From Serinus canaria (Eukaryota; Chordata; Aves; Passeriformes; Fringillidae), in the NCBI RefSeq assembly GCF_022539315.1, contig NC_066314.1, positions 40,547,180 to 40,611,179 on the forward strand: a stretch of 64,000 nucleotides of DNA, given 5' to 3'. The notes under the pieces are model-generated. The model was not told the DNA's origin. It saw nothing but the letters and a program-made list of their open reading frames with translations, and made no database searches. The translations under genes were made by a program, and so were the position numbers. Shown here piece by piece: positions 12,061 to 26,500 of this stretch. Position 1 is the first letter of the stretch, and every line of letters begins with the position of its first letter.

Positions 12061-13750
12061 TACATGCACAAGAGCTGGCAAGCCTTGCTCTGTGTTTCAT
12101 ATTCTGATTCATCCTGCAGTACACAGGGTATTTGTGCTAAATTCTCTTTTCAATGTAAATATGTGCTTCCTACAGGAGTTTGAAAAAATAATTATTGTGG
12201 TATCCAGGATGAAGTACATCAATATAAAACTTTTAGTAGGTGTTTCAAATTTTTGAATGCACCTTTAACAATGGAATCAAGAGTTTAGTTAGTGATCCAA
12301 TAGCTAACAGAGACTTTTTGAAATGGCAAAAATGTTGATACTCCAGATAAAATTGTTTTTCCTACCTTCATTAACTTTATTGTCTTTCTTTTAGACAAAA
12401 TAGGGCTGAAGTGATTTCTCAAGTATGGGAACAGGTCTGATCCCAATGGTCAATAATTTGCACAATTTGTATAGAGAACAGGCAAGTAAGCCACACCTCA
12501 AACCCACTGCCATATTGCCTTTCTTGTCCAGATGTGGGGAACCAGTAGAGTGTGGTATGCTTTTATTTCTGGCCTCCAAATACGTAGGGAATCCCCTCTA
12601 GGTCTCAGAGGCACAGAGAGATGCTATCCCTGTGTGTCAACATGCAGCTGGATCCTGTGGCTAGGAAAGGATACTACAATGCAGACCTGTGCTATGAAGA
12701 CTTTTGACTAAAATATTCTTTTGGACTACTTTCAAACTAAATTTCAGACAAGACTGGAAAATCCATTAATCCTGATATACATGATTTGCACATAGTTTAT
12801 ATTGTACTGATTAATATTAGGTCAGATATTATAGTGCTAATTTATACCAATTTCTGAAGCAGATGACACAATAATACATTATCATTGCAGATATTTCACT
12901 TAATGAGGATCATGTAGAGTCTTGCAGTTCCCAAATGACTCTCAGTGAACAGCATAATGACCTAACAGCTTTCCACTAATTTCTAAGTATGAATATTTAT
13001 ATATTTAGAATGTCAAAATGCTAAAAGCTTACTGATTGCAGATGGATCTCACTACTATTGTGAGATAGCTTTACAATTGCATTATTAAATTCAGAAAAAT
13101 TATGAAAGCAATGCTATGATTGATGGAAATTGTAAGTTAAAAGTTATTTCATTGTTAGGTAAAGATCACTGAAATATATATATTTTTTTTTATAAGTCCG
13201 TTTATGTGCATCAAAGAGCTTCATGTAAGGAGTCTAGAGTGGACTATTACCTATTTTACCTAAGAGCTAAATAATTGATGGGAAAAGATGTTAATGCAAT
13301 TAAAAATTTGGTAGTATGAGCAGTAAAAAATTGAAGGCTTCTTGATGAGTTTCTCTAAGGAATAGAAGATGTTATTTCTGTATACAAACTGAAAATCTCT
13401 CATGTGCTTACATTAAATAAAATATATATGAGTCTTAACCCTGAGTATTTTTATCAGACAAACATTTTTTTAATAACAAGACGGCAAACTATCAGAGCTG
13501 ATACCTGTCTTGGGAAAACTGGGTTCAACAGTTATTGCCTGCAGATAATCCATGTCAGCTGGGTCAAGACTCTTTAGTCTGCTTCCCAATTCCAGGGTAA
13601 CCAAGGTTTTAAAGGAATCCTCTGGGTTGTTGACCTAATGCTTTACAACCATACAGCAGGCATGATATCCAAAAAAATCCACAAACAGCTTCACATTCTC
13701 TGTGTGTCAGAAAGCACTTCTCCCACCTAAGAAAACTTAGATTTATAGGG

Positions 13751-13794
13751 CAGAATGGGAATATAAACTTCACAGAATGGGTATATAAACTTCT
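13751..13794 (+). repeat. 22-bp tandem duplication
   Basis: The unit CAGAATGGGAATATAAACTT plus CA is followed directly by a second copy that differs at two positions, both A to T. This looks like a simple two-copy slippage or repair duplication. Confidence 0.9.
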
Positions 13795-16700
13795 TTAGGA
13801 GGAAGTGGGGAGAGATCAAAGGCACTGGTCAGCATGCTACAACTCTGGAGGGATTTATTAAGATAAAATTCTCAGATACTACCAGCTGCACCTCAAATTA
13901 CAGATGCAACTAACTTAAACAAATAAAGCTGCCAGATATAACTGTAAGGAAAAAAAAATCCTTCTTCACCTATTGCCACCTTTAAAACTTGAGCTTTTTG
14001 TCTCTGTTAAATCCTTTTGTTGGAAAGTTATGCTGATCAGGGGTCAGAGCTCTGCAAGCAATCAGAAGCTCTAAGCCTCACAGGGGATATATTTGTGGAA
14101 TTTGAAGGGTCATGGCAGTCAGAAGGCATGCAGGCTCTTATTGTAACTTTTAGGCCTTCAACACCATTTCTGAGCATAACATTGCCCTCAAAAGTAGTTA
14201 GGTGACAACATTTTGTGAAATGAAACCCTTAAGACCCCTTCCAAGCATATGAAGCAGCACAAAATATTGAATTTTCAAGTTTATAGAAATTTCTATTGCT
14301 AGAGAAAAAGAAAGAATCACCATTCCTTAGAGTTGCTGGGGGAATTAATAGGTCATGGTCAAACTAAAATCCAATAGGATGACTAGGTGGATTTTGTAAA
14401 GCAAACCCAAAAGTTTTTCTTTTTAACTTTCACTTTGTTTAAAGAGAGTTTTAGTTTTGAGTTTATTTTTAAATTTATTCTGGTGCAGTTAAATATGTAC
14501 ATGTGCAATAAATCATGTATATACATATGCATCATATATGTGTTATGTATATGCATCTACACTTATTAAAAATAGGAGATGGAAAACAACTTAAACAGCC
14601 CTTGATTTTCACTGCTTTCAAAGTTAATATTCAATTATAAATTCTGTATTTGATGTTTCACAAATTTTTAGTGAAAGGGTTTCAGAATGCAGTCTATTAT
14701 AACTACCATATCAGAAAAATTGAGTAAATTATCCATAATTCAAGGCCATAGTACATAATTGTCCAAATTTCTTATGAAAAATGCTGAAGTAGACTGTGAT
14801 TTTTCCAGATATTTTTGAGCCTAGCATTGCTGTCAGACTCCTCTGTGCACTTTATCTTTCTTATGGAATACAAATGCAACTCAACAAAAAGAATCCAAAT
14901 AAAAAGTTTTGTAAAATCTCAGAGAAAAATTATCAATACAGCAGAAGAATCTCTCATAATTCAAAACTGCTACCATCTGTAATTAAGATACTGGGGCATT
15001 GCCCTTAATAATCTAGCTGTAAAAATATCAATATGGCTCACACAAACATTTACTGTATTTTATGAGAGGAGAATACAAAACTGAATTCTGCTAAGATGTT
15101 TACAGTGTTTTAATCTGTTTGTGCTGGCATTGTTTCCCTGGGATATGCTAGCTAGCTTATTGAATCCAGGCATTGAATTGCAAACAAAGTTTTCTTATTG
15201 TAAAAGATTTTTCTTTTTTCCCCCTAGGTAGTGTCACTGTTGTGTTTACCTTACACATAGGCTGTGTTGTCTATCTAATTTCTACATGACAAGCAGTTTT
15301 GGAGTCATGTATTGATGAAGTATTTCCTGATGAATCTGTCCTTTTCCCCTTCATTCCCACCACTAAATTCTGATAGCATCTTTCCTGTATAAAAGTTGTT
15401 TTGAAAGAAAGAAATCCAGAATTCCTGCCTCTGTCAGTGTCTTTTGGGCTGGGAGGAATTCAGCTCCATGGAGCTGTCTTGTGGAAGAAGGGTTTGTTTC
15501 TGCCTCCTCTTCACACAGAGGCCTTGTGACAACAAACTTTTCTGCTCAGTGAACCCACACCATGTCTCCATGGCCTGGCAAAGGTCTAGCTCCACATGGG
15601 AACATTCAGTGATTTTGGCAGGAATTCTTGAAGGAATATGGGTGAGAAAGGGGAAAAAAACATATTTAGTGTTATATAAATGTCACTAAATCTGAGCAGA
15701 CTCTCACAAGAGACAATAAAATCACTGCTTCTAGAAGGAAAGTCACTTGTTAAATCATAACATTTTTCCAGTTCTACAGAGGAACGCTTGTGATAATAAT
15801 CTGTAACAGAAAACACTTGACATGCTACATATAAATGTGTGGTTTTTTTAACTATGATACCATTCAGTTATGAAGACAAGCTTCAGGTAGCTTTGAATCA
15901 CAAGATTATTACACTCTTTTTAGCAGTGGACCATAAATATATATGCCTGTATGTATATATAAGAGTTGTTCACATTTAGAAACATATTATACTTTTGTCC
16001 ACAGAAACCTGTTAAATATACATGTTTTAGCACTTTCTTCCATCTTTTCCAGTATTATTCATTCCATATAGCAACAGCTGTAAAGGAATCAGCTAGAGTT
16101 ATTCCTAGAAAATTTTAAAAAGTGACAAAAATGCATTTCACTAAAACACTTGTTGTAAATGAAAAGAATACTTGAAATTAAAGGTGGAATGCGACCTTGA
16201 TGTGTGCAACAATTCAGGGATGATCAATGACTTCAACTCAACATTTCCTACTCAGGTAAAGAAATGAAAATCACACACACTGTAATAGTTACCTATACTT
16301 GAAGTTAAGAAGTAATGGAGAAATGATGATAAGAAAAAAGGCTCTGAAATTTTAAGCCATCAGAATTCAAATGCCAGAAGCAAGTTAAACACTACTAAAG
16401 GAAATAGCTGACATATAAAAGAAACAGGAATGCTACAGCACTCTAGAGATAAAAGAGGAAAAACAAATAAAAGCAGTTTGGTTCTGATTTGATTCTCAGC
16501 CTCTAAAAGATAGCTAATAGACCCATAGGCAAGTTAAATAGTCCAATTTCTTGATGTTAGGAGCAAAATTGCATTAAAAGGCCAATACTAGTGCTGAAAG
16601 CCAAGCAGTCAAATATTAGGAAATACCTCAACTGTCTCTTCACTCTCTTCACCACTGTGTGCTCACCCTCAGCCTGGCCCTGGGACAGAACTCATACAAT

Positions 16701-19033
16701 AGCAATAAAGGCAGAAGTTATTTTGTTTCCATTTATCCTGAAGAAACAGCGGGTCTCTCGTTAATTCCATAATTGTTGAACAAGATGCCAGCATGTTCTG
16801 CTGCAGATAGGAAGGCTAAGTATTTCCCATGAGGAAAAATGAATGTGATCTCCTAAAGTATACTGCACATTAGTTTCAGTCATGAAAAAGGAGCGTGCTA
16901 TAGGATTAGTGAAGGGGTGTGATTGTTCCATCTGCTCAGTCCTTGCTTCTGTTTTGATAGTGCCACATTTGAGTACTTACCAAGTCTTACCAAGAGTTAG
17001 AGTATGAGCAGCATTTTATTCAATTTTGTAAAAAAAAACATTTACTAGTTAGAAATGCTGTTTAACCATATAACTTGAAGTAGAACTAGCAACAAAAAAC
17101 CCCAAAAGTCTCTCTAGGACTTTAGCATATACCCCTGACTTCCTGAATTATTAGTATGGTTTAGTTTTAACTCTACACTAATTCAAAATAAACTACATGA
17201 AGATAATCAACACCCTTCATTTAATTCTTGATGCTGAGAACACAAAATTGCTGATAGATGCAAATTACTGGGTTACCTTCATTTTTTTTCTTAGCTTTGA
17301 TACAACGTAACATTAAATGAACACTGAAATGCAAAAAAAAAAAAAATTCAGGCAATTTTTCAAGGGATGTAGTAAGTGGCTTAGAGATATCTCAGTCTTG
17401 AAAATTGTGTTCAACTTATTTTTATCATTCTAAAGGTACTTGGAACATACTATAAATTCAACTGAAATAATAACCAAATTTTCATGTCTATGGTCCCATA
17501 TAATTGACCACTAAAATCCCTGGAAGAGACATGGAGATGGGTGTTTCAATGCTACTTCAAAAAATATTGAGCATCCTGAGTGAGGGAAGAAAAATATTAG
17601 GTTTTACATTTATAGTCACATCTCAGCATCTGCAAACCTACCAGTGCTAGCATTACTGTCACTAGCTGTATTAATAATATTAGTAATGCCATGGCTTCTC
17701 ATGAGAGCAGGACACAGAAAGTATTCATCACCACTGTGTGGTTTAGTATAAACTTCATGCTGTGCTTTCCCCAAATGCTACTGCAAAATGAAATTCTTCT
17801 GAAAGTTGCACTATCATTTTGTCTTGGATAGCCAGTCAGGAAAACAAGCACCAGTGAATATAAGTATGACTATTAATCAATGGTTGTCTCTGATTACTTA
17901 TGTGGCACAGCTTTAGAACACAACCTCCAACTACACTGCCAGAGGATGCTACAGTCAGGCTCAAGCATGCCAAGTCTCATGACCATACTTTTTTCTATTC
18001 ACCTTTTTGATTTGGCCTAAATATAGAGTGAACTCACAGTTTTGCTGCTGGTAAGAAAGGTCTTGGAAAATTTTCCCTAATTTAATTTGTAACCAGTTAA
18101 CATTAGCTTTAATTACTGGCTCACACATTGAGAAACAGAGACATGAACTGTATTTTCTCCCCTTCTTCTTGCCCCACATTGGGCTCAGCCCCTTCAACCT
18201 CCTCTGACCCTGCCATTTGTGCCCAGTTCAAGACTTCAAATCCAGAAGTCTCTGCCATGTACTGGGCTGCAGCTGCCTTTACACAGGCCTGTTCCAGGCA
18301 GTGCCCCTGAAGGAAGACTGGAGCTGGCATTTAGGTCCTGAAAGTTTTTCCTCACTCTGAAGTGATCTGGAGCTCAGGATACAAGGCAGTATGGACCAAC
18401 TGAGAACTGATATAGAGAAGATATTTTTGTACTGTCATTTGGTCTCAGCAAGGAAAGTTGAAATCCCATGGGCTGAAAAAACCAGCCTAAATTTTCTTCA
18501 CTATTTTTTCCCCTGGATTTCCCAGAAATACTATCTTGTGAGCAAACTATATTCATTTTAGACAACCCACCATGTTCCAGAAATCACTCAGGGAAAGACA
18601 ATAATTATAAACCATTATAAAAGGTGAAAGTTTTGTCTGGAAAACATTTTATGTTTGATTCTGACTCCACTAATGACAGTTTTCCAAAATGCAAAATAGT
18701 AAATGATATTTAGCAGTCCAAAACTGGGGATGCATATTAAGTGCTTATTCTTGAGCAGTATAGAGTCATTTTCAGATTGCAGGAGATAAAATATTGTCCA
18801 ATATTTATGTATTTGTTTGTTTTGTGCTAAGCTGCTTGACAGAAAAAATAACTTGGTTGTTGAGGTTTTTTTTTAGCTGGTGAGAAAGAGATGCTAATGT
18901 AATCTTCTCACAGGTGCAACTGTAGTGCAAACCAAGACAGTTGAATTAAAATGTAAGTAAAACCACTGCTATTTGTATTTTTTAAGTTAATGCTAAATAC
19001 TTCTTTCCTTTTTCCATTTAGTACCTAATGTTA

Positions 19034-19055
19034 TACAGGGATTTTTATCCCTGTA
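19034..19055. repeat. Perfect inverted repeat, 9-bp arms, 4-base T loop
   Basis: TACAGGGAT (19034-19042) pairs with ATCCCTGTA (19047-19055) around TTTT. It resembles a terminator hairpin, but in this vertebrate context no such role is implied. It is recorded as structure only. Confidence 0.85.
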
Positions 19056-20947
19056 CTTACTGAAGTTATGTAAACCAATAAGTCAAATTTTATTCTCTAT
19101 TCACCACAAGAAATAAATCTATTAGCATTTTCCATCATGATTGTTGGAGAATTGGAAAATCTTTATCTGAAATAACCCTGAAAGTCCCTCCACTCATTGG
19201 TGAATAAATTCTATGAGACATTTGATCACAGAAACACCCATGCAAGTATGGAGCAAATGCAAGTGGACTAATAAATTTAATGACAAGAAGATGACTTTGA
19301 CTGTAGCAAAACATTCAAGTGCTACCAAACCCCAGATCATAAACTACCTTAATAATCTGAATGCAACTTCAGATTTGAATCCCATCTTGTTGATTCAACT
19401 CTACTTCTAGAGATACAAGATGATACAAATAAAAATCTTGAGAGCCTAGCTGGAGCCAATACTTAAATGTTCTTTTTGAAAAATGCAGTAGAATAAACAG
19501 CTCAGTATATTCTTAAAATACGTTGATAATAATTTTTAAGGGAATAAAGATGCAACATGAAGGACAAAAACAAATGGAAAGAAGAATGAAACTTGCACAA
19601 GAATTTAATGCATCCAGTAAGCAGAGTTGGGTTATAAATTACAAAAAGGTAAGGTTTCTAGCAACTTTCTCATATGAATCTGTTTAAGACTGAGATGGAC
19701 CAGTTTGGGTCAGCAGTTGTAAGCTTTCTCAAGTGCAATATACTGAATTCACTGACATGGGAAATTCTTTGTAATTTAACATTTCACTTCAGTGAGTGAA
19801 GCCAATTATAAAGAGATAATATCAGCTAAATTGGTTTTCTTCTGATTTAAAAATGGACGAATATAAGAACTTGAAGTCTAAAAGTTATTTTTATGAAGGG
19901 ACTTAGTAAGAAAAAGGGTTGAAAGGAAAATAATTCACTTTGAAAAGCTGACCTCAGTAAGTCAAATATTTAATTTCTCTTTGGAAAAAATTATGCAGCA
20001 AAAAGGGAATACAGTAAACTGACACTCCCAAAAAAGTTTTATGACTACAAAAGCTAATGAATTCAGCCAGAGACAAGAGTAAACCATAAGATGAGGTATA
20101 TTTGACTGTTTCAGTAGTAATTTGATGGCACTGAAATCAAAAAGGTCATTCACAAAATAGAAGTAATCATGTATTACTGAAGAGAAGTGTGAAGATATAG
20201 GGCAAGTAGTCATGTAAGGATAAAGTCAGAAAGGTTAAGGAGAGAAAAGAGCTACAATTCTCTGAGAACATTAAAACCATAGAGGTTAGAGATGATAATA
20301 GAGTACATGCTAAGAAGAAGAGAAAAATAAAGTCTAGTTCTATTGCCTATCAGGGAGGAAGAGTATTCAAGCAGACTACTCAGAAGAGCAAAAAAATTAC
20401 AGGACCATTTTTCCCATTATTTTCTACAGAAAATGTTATGACCAGATACTCAACAAATGCACAAATTAAAAGGAAAAAGAAAGAGAGAAACATAGTTGAA
20501 TGAAGAGAAAAAAATAAATAAAAAATAGGACAGATTAATTCCAATACCAATCAATTATTTAAAGATAAGGGTCCTATTTTACCAATAAATCCTGGAGAAA
20601 AATAAGACTCAAATTATCTTTGAACTTTTATTCTAAGGCTTTATGGAGACTAGAAAGATCCTTGAAAGAAAGAAAACACTGAGATAAGGTCAAGACGTAG
20701 TAGCTCTCAATAAAGGGATGAAAAGCAGCACCTTGACAATTATGGCTAAAACAATCTAGTTCTGAATTTTGAGAATATACTGGGAAAAGTGTTTAGACAT
20801 TATTTAAATATGTATTTATGGGATAATAAAACTCTAAATATGGAATATGTATTTCTTTATAAATGTAGATTTTGGGACAACCTAAAGCCCAACTTTGTGA
20901 GGATAGTTATCTTTATAGGTAAAAAAGGGATAGCAAGTGTGGCAATT

Positions 20948-20999
20948 CATAATCTTGATATATTGTCATAATATATTTACATAATCTTGATATATTGTC
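20948..20999 (+). repeat. 20-bp exact direct repeat, 32-bp period
   Basis: CATAATCTTGATATATTGTC occurs at 20948-20967 and again at 20980-20999, with 12 bases between. No insertion body lies between the copies, so this looks like a partial tandem duplication rather than target-site duplications around an element. Confidence 0.95.
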
Positions 21000-21920
21000 T
21001 TTCTAAAGATTTTTGTAAGCAAACAGTTAAGAAATAATAGATTGAGAACAATGCCCTTAAAAATATTTTCTAGAAGAGCACCTGTCACTCTTTTGAGCTT
21101 AATTATAAATATGGCATTACTGGAGTCTTGTCTGGCTACCTGGATTCCCTAGTAGAATTTTTTTGTGTCCTTTAATTTCTGATAATTGAGGAAATCTAGT
21201 AGACTTTTTGTGTCAGCAAGTTAAGCACATATTCTCTTTGCAAAAAAAAAGATCTTTTTTCCCATCTGAAAAATCCATTCAGAAGGAATCCATATCTTAA
21301 TTTTCCTATGATTTGTAGAGAAAAAAAGAGCAATAATTTTGTTGTATAAAAAAATTCCTGACACTTTTAATGCTATATTATGTAGGACTCAACACACACA
21401 TGGTTTAAAGATCAAATAATCATTTGGGCTTGGTTAATTCTTACTACTAACATTCAGAATGGTCTGTATTCTTATTTATATAATTTCTAATTGCTCCAGA
21501 ATGAGAATTTCTTTTGAGTGGTGGTGGAAGTTGAGTTGATAAATATACTAATCTGAAGAGGCCAAAGTTTTTATCTTTCCTAGTTGTTCAGTCTTCAGCC
21601 TCTTCAGATTTGCCACTAAAATTGCCAGTTATGCTCTGTATATCTGTCCATGGGGGAGGCAAGAACTGAATATTGGGCTGCATGGGGCTGTTCATAAACT
21701 GCTGATATTCTAATGCTGCTGAACATTGACAGGCAGCCTTGGACAAATGACATCAACATTGTCATGGTCCTGAGCAATGCAATGCCAAATGATTCCATAA
21801 AGTTGTGTGTGTCACAATATCAAATAATGGTTTCTATTCCTGAATACTGACATACCTAACCCTACTGTTATGTGCTGTGATTTAATCTCATAAGAAATCA
21901 ATAGTTTTGTTATGTATAGA

Positions 21921-22062
21921 AACACAGTCACTATGGAGCGACTTCCTGCTACCCCAGAAAATTATGTGAGGTGGTATGGAATAGCCTCCAGGACCTAGCC
22001 ATGCCCCCTCTGGGCTACTGAAAATAGCTTAAAGACAAGTTCTGGCCAGAACCAGGACAGAC
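21921..22062 (+). mobile_element. Possible old avian LTR remnant
   Basis: The segment contains GTGGTATGGAATAGCC, then CCATGCCCCCTCTGGGC, and ends GGCCAGAACCAGGACA. These pieces resemble, in order, widespread avian retroviral LTRs that have a 'tggtatggaata' block and finish in CCAGGACA. The central part of such an LTR would have to be missing. No matching TG-start or flanking duplication was found, so the call is tentative. The resemblance is from memory of avian repeats and was not aligned. Confidence 0.35.
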
Positions 22063-22392
22063 AGTAACAGAAACGAGGCAATAAAATCACTTCAGACAGA
22101 ATCCATATCCAAACACTTGACTCCTTTGTCACAGCTGACATTCCTGACTGTGTGTCCAGAGATGAGGCTCCTTGCTATTTGCTAGCTTTTAGCAGTTTGT
22201 GAGTTTGTTTCCTTTGATCTTTTATTTATTATTTCTTCTAGCCTATATATGTTGCATTGTTTATTACACAGCTTCCCAGATTGATCAGGAAAGATGAAAA
22301 ATTATCAGATACACCTTAAACTATAATCTGACAATTTGAAATTCCAGAAAGATTTGAGGAAATATTTCTGGACCAAAAAAAAATACTTTCAA

Positions 22393-22438
22393 TACTTGCT
22401 GGAGCTCTGTTGCATTACTTGCTACAGGTCTGTTGCAT
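22393..22438 (+). repeat. 23-bp tandem duplication
   Basis: Two adjacent 23-bp units, 22393-22415 and 22416-22438, both start TACTTGCT and end TCTGTTGCAT, with three or four differences between them. Confidence 0.88.
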
Positions 22439-22750
22439 TTCTTGATTTGTCAATATGTTCTAAGTTTTCCTAAAGAAATACCTCTATTCTGTCAAGGTTT
22501 TGAATCTCACATACTGCTCTCTAGTTTAGTTTCCAGCATGCTTGGAGTTGGTTTGCTCCAGACCTACATGCAAATGGAATTGCACTTCCATGGAGCTTGT
22601 AGGTCAAATCAGGCCTGCCTAGTGAGTTTAGACACTTACATGATCAGGTCATCAATAAACTAAAGGAGATCAGTGCTTTGTATTTAGGCAACAGTTATCT
22701 GCCTGTGTTCTGTTTTAGCAGTTTAAATCCTTTCCTCAGTTTTGAATAAT

Positions 22751-22778
22751 AATCCTTATCTGTGCAATCCTTATCTGT
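22751..22778 (+). repeat. 13-bp near-tandem duplication
   Basis: AATCCTTATCTGT occurs twice, separated by GC, giving a 15-bp period. Confidence 0.88.
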
Positions 22779-23480
22779 CTAACTGGGTTATTTTTCTCTG
22801 AATTAATGGAAAAACTAAATTGTTCTGCTGCAAATGTACCCTCTTGCATATTGTGAGACCACTGGGAGGATTTTTTAATCTTTTGCTATAGAAGAATTAT
22901 CACAGAAAATTCTGAATTATTCTATGCATGGGAGAAAGTTTTGTGAGTTCATCTAATTAATTGTAACATGGATAAGAAAATGAGAATGTGTTACAGAAAG
23001 CCTAAATGTTTTCAACCTCTCTTTTGTAAGATTAGCAATCACTTCTCAATGTGAGAAAAACAATTCAGGGGGAGACAAACCCTGAAGAGCTCTTGAATAC
23101 CTAAAAAGACAGGAAATCAATAAGGCCTGCAATTATTGGCAGATAGATTTAATGAAGTGTAAAACTTTGGTGTTACAACAAATTAAAACTCCATTAATGT
23201 CCATTGATAATGAAGAAAAGAAAATTATTAAGAAAAAACAATACAATCTTTTATTTTCTCATACACTTAATTCAGATTTATTTTAATGTAAGAAATAGCT
23301 GAAAGAGACTTAAAACAGCAATTTAATGTGAATTTAGGACTTATTATGAAGCCAACCTAAACACTTTTTAATACTTCCCAAATGAATACAGAATTTTAAA
23401 CTAGCAACAGGCTTCACTGAAAAATCTTGTAATTTAATATGAAATGTATAACAAGCAGGTTAATGGGGTTCATTTCACGG

Positions 23481-23510
23481 AAATGTATTCTAAATTAAAT
23501 GTATTCTAAA
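23481..23510 (+). repeat. 14-bp near-tandem duplication
   Basis: AAATGTATTCTAAA occurs twice, separated by TT, giving a 16-bp period. Confidence 0.88.
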
Positions 23511-26500
23511 CATATCTTATTTTTTCTTGACAAAATAAAAGCTCTGAAGTTATTGCCATTGAGCTTGATTCTGAGATGTAGAAGAATCTGACTGATAGCA
23601 ATGGGATGTGGGAAGCTGGTAGTTTACACATGGATCACAGAGAATTCTCAAGAGCATTTGCTGTCCATGGAGAATGGATCAGACAGCTTTGACAAATATT
23701 TGCAGTAGAATGAATGTCCCTTCTGTCTTACTCTATGATTACTGCTGGGTAAATCTTCCATTTATTAAAGATCTTTTCTGTTTTCATATAAACCCAGCTT
23801 CACAGAGAGACAATATTGTTTCTTGTGATACTGTTAACACATATGTTTCCCTTGTATTGCACTAAAATTTTGCTAATTAGTTTAGTTGGATGGATGTTAA
23901 CATATTCTAAAGTGAAAGCCACTAATTTTGAATAGAATATTAGTCACAAATTTATTTATCCATGCATCTCCTCTATACATACAATCTGTCTGCATGCACA
24001 GTGATACCTATATATTGTAGAATTTAATTAGACAAAGCACACCTGGTACATTGAATTAGTTACAGACCTTAGATTATCTAAATACTACCTAAGCAGCAGA
24101 ATGGCACAATCAAAAGACATCTACATTTAGCTATCAATTGAAGTAAATTGCAATACTAGGGAAACATTAGAATTTGTATCTAGGCAGAAAACAAAAGCTC
24201 TTAGAATAAAGAATATGAAAAACCTCAGTACTTAAGTAATAGCTTCTAGAGGGTCTGCATAGCCTTCACATAGGAATGTCACCTCTAAATAGTTAATCTA
24301 TGTCCTCAATTTTGATTCAGGACACTTTTCTCAATTATCATTCCCCCATGTGCTGAGAAATGCCCTCCTGGTGATGGCTGCTGTCCATGTCTTTCTCAGT
24401 CACTGCTTGCTAACCCCTTGGCAAAAGAACCTTATTTGCCCATTGGCAGCTTGATTTTCTGTCAGGCTTTAAAGCAAAGCAAAAGAAAGCATCACTTGGG
24501 CAGCTATTTTCCTTTACACATGGGAAAAAGGCAGAGAGAGGGGCAAAAATGACAATTAGCTGAATCTGATCTAAAGCCAGGCTGGAACATGTGTTTGATG
24601 GTCTTCCAAGCAGATTGAAAAAATGGCAACTAAACACTGTAAATATAAAGATCAGTGTTCTTAGAATATCTTGTTAGTTATATTCCATATTTTTTGATAT
24701 TTTAAATACCTAAAATAATTTAAATGCAAAACCAGAAATTACACCCAATATTCAAATGTTTGAGGATATAGAGAGAAACCATTCTTCTTCCACCACCTCT
24801 TAATCAATATCTTCTGTGGGGTTTATAACTATTTGATTCTGACAGAATCCTGAGGGAAATGAGAGATGGGAGAGAAGCCATGCCACAGGAATGAATCACT
24901 GCTGATCAGAGCAAAAATCTATTCCTGTGGCAAACCTACCTATTCTTTTTTTCAGAAATGTATGGATGGAAAATTGCCTACCCAAAATCATGTAAAGTCT
25001 AAAGTTATACATTGTGCAATTCCTATCAGATTTAAAATAAGAATAGTCTTTTTTATTGTTTAGTTGGAAAATTCACTATAAACATCAGTCTGCTGCTTTC
25101 CTGAAGCTTTTTCCTCCAGAGATAGCATTGGATGTCTCTATATTCTATATTATGGTAGACAACATAATATAATTTATATTGATTTCAGAGTGCAGAAATA
25201 GCAAAAGAATTTTTTTTTATGTAGTTGTTATTGTTGTTCTTATATTTCATCATTCTCAATATACAATCTATGGCAAAATACAGCTCAAGAAAAATGCTAA
25301 ATCTGAAATGGCAGACTCAGACAGAACTGCCCATTATCTAGAAACTATAAAAAACTAGACTTTAGCTATTTGAAAAACTTAATAAATTAAACAGTTTATT
25401 CCCAGGATTTTGCTGGAGAAAGGGGACACTTGTCATATGTTAGATAGCCTGTCATTATTTATTTAATTCAGAAATTACAGGTAATTTTATGGAATGTAAT
25501 TCGATAAAAAGTTAAGGATTCAGAACAATCAATAATATTGTTATTTAGAAAGACATATAAAATTAGAATAAAGCTGTGTCTGATCAACAGCAAAGGGATT
25601 GGATGAATATAAACAAATTATCTGGCATAAAACATAAGTAGGTAGCTGTCAACAAGTGTCTGACTGTGAACATATCCTGACCAGTCTTTTCTCTCTGACA
25701 GACAGGGAAAGTTCTGACAAGTCCATAAATAGTTATTTTTCTGCAGGAAGAAATAAAACAATTTCAAATCTTAGATATTTTTTTTTACTTATCATATTAT
25801 TTATCCTAATATTCCTGGCTTTAATTTTTTTTTTCCTAGAAGGATGAAAACTAATATTCCTATCAGTTTTCAAAAAAAAAAAAAAAAAGGCTTTTCCTTC
25901 TATTTCTCTCATCCTCATGGGTATTATTATTACAAAATATACCAGGGAATATGTTCTAGTTATTTATCTGCCATTAATAAAATACGATTCTATTAAAGAA
26001 CACAAAAGTATAGAGTAAGTCAGTGTGGAAACCAAGAGAAGTTTGGAAGAACAAATACTAAAGTTCATAGTTCTTCTTTGCCAGAAGCTTTTTATGTTTT
26101 CTTTCTCCTTTATTTTGTCTTCATTGTGTTTGAGACATTTACTTCCATGTGGGGTCATGAAGAAACACATTCATTTCCTTGCACATACAGATGCATTTTT
26201 AATTGATTTAAAAACAGCCACCAGCGCTTATTAGCCTTCAATTACTTTGGTTGCCTCTTATGTAAATCTTTTATTGCTGTTTTCCTTTTTAATACACTAA
26301 TTATAAAAAGGGGACTTCTTTTTTGTTCCTAGGCTGCCTGTAAGCTCCACCACTTCATCTTTCTCAGTCCCCCAATTTTTATGGCTGTTCAAGTTTTGCT
26401 ACATGTTGCTCTGGGTGCATGGCACTGGCACTGGAAGCTGTGGGAGCCTCTGTGAGGAGAGAGCTGAGGTGGTAGCTCTTCAGGGAAATGTATTTAAGAT

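Larger units (their letters stand above)
12061..20947. other. Long unique AT-rich stretch, no gene seen
   Basis: Nearly 9 kb without a recognisable exon, RNA gene or mobile element. Small features inside are a 22-bp tandem duplication (13751-13794), a 9-bp-arm hairpin (19034-19055) and an A-run ending at 17345. Open frames are all under about 85 codons. Confidence 0.6.

Noticed and set aside
16620..16770. AATAAAG followed by a U5-like stretch ending near GGGTCTCTCGTTAATTCC
   Set aside because: Suggestive of an LTR end, but no boundaries or other LTR parts could be found.
19034..19055. Hairpin followed by T, resembling a bacterial terminator
   Set aside because: The window is vertebrate nuclear DNA, so an intrinsic terminator reading does not apply.
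19696..19720. CCAGTTTGGGTCAGC, similar to a piece of common avian LTRs
   Set aside because: A 15-base match with no LTR-like sequence on either side.
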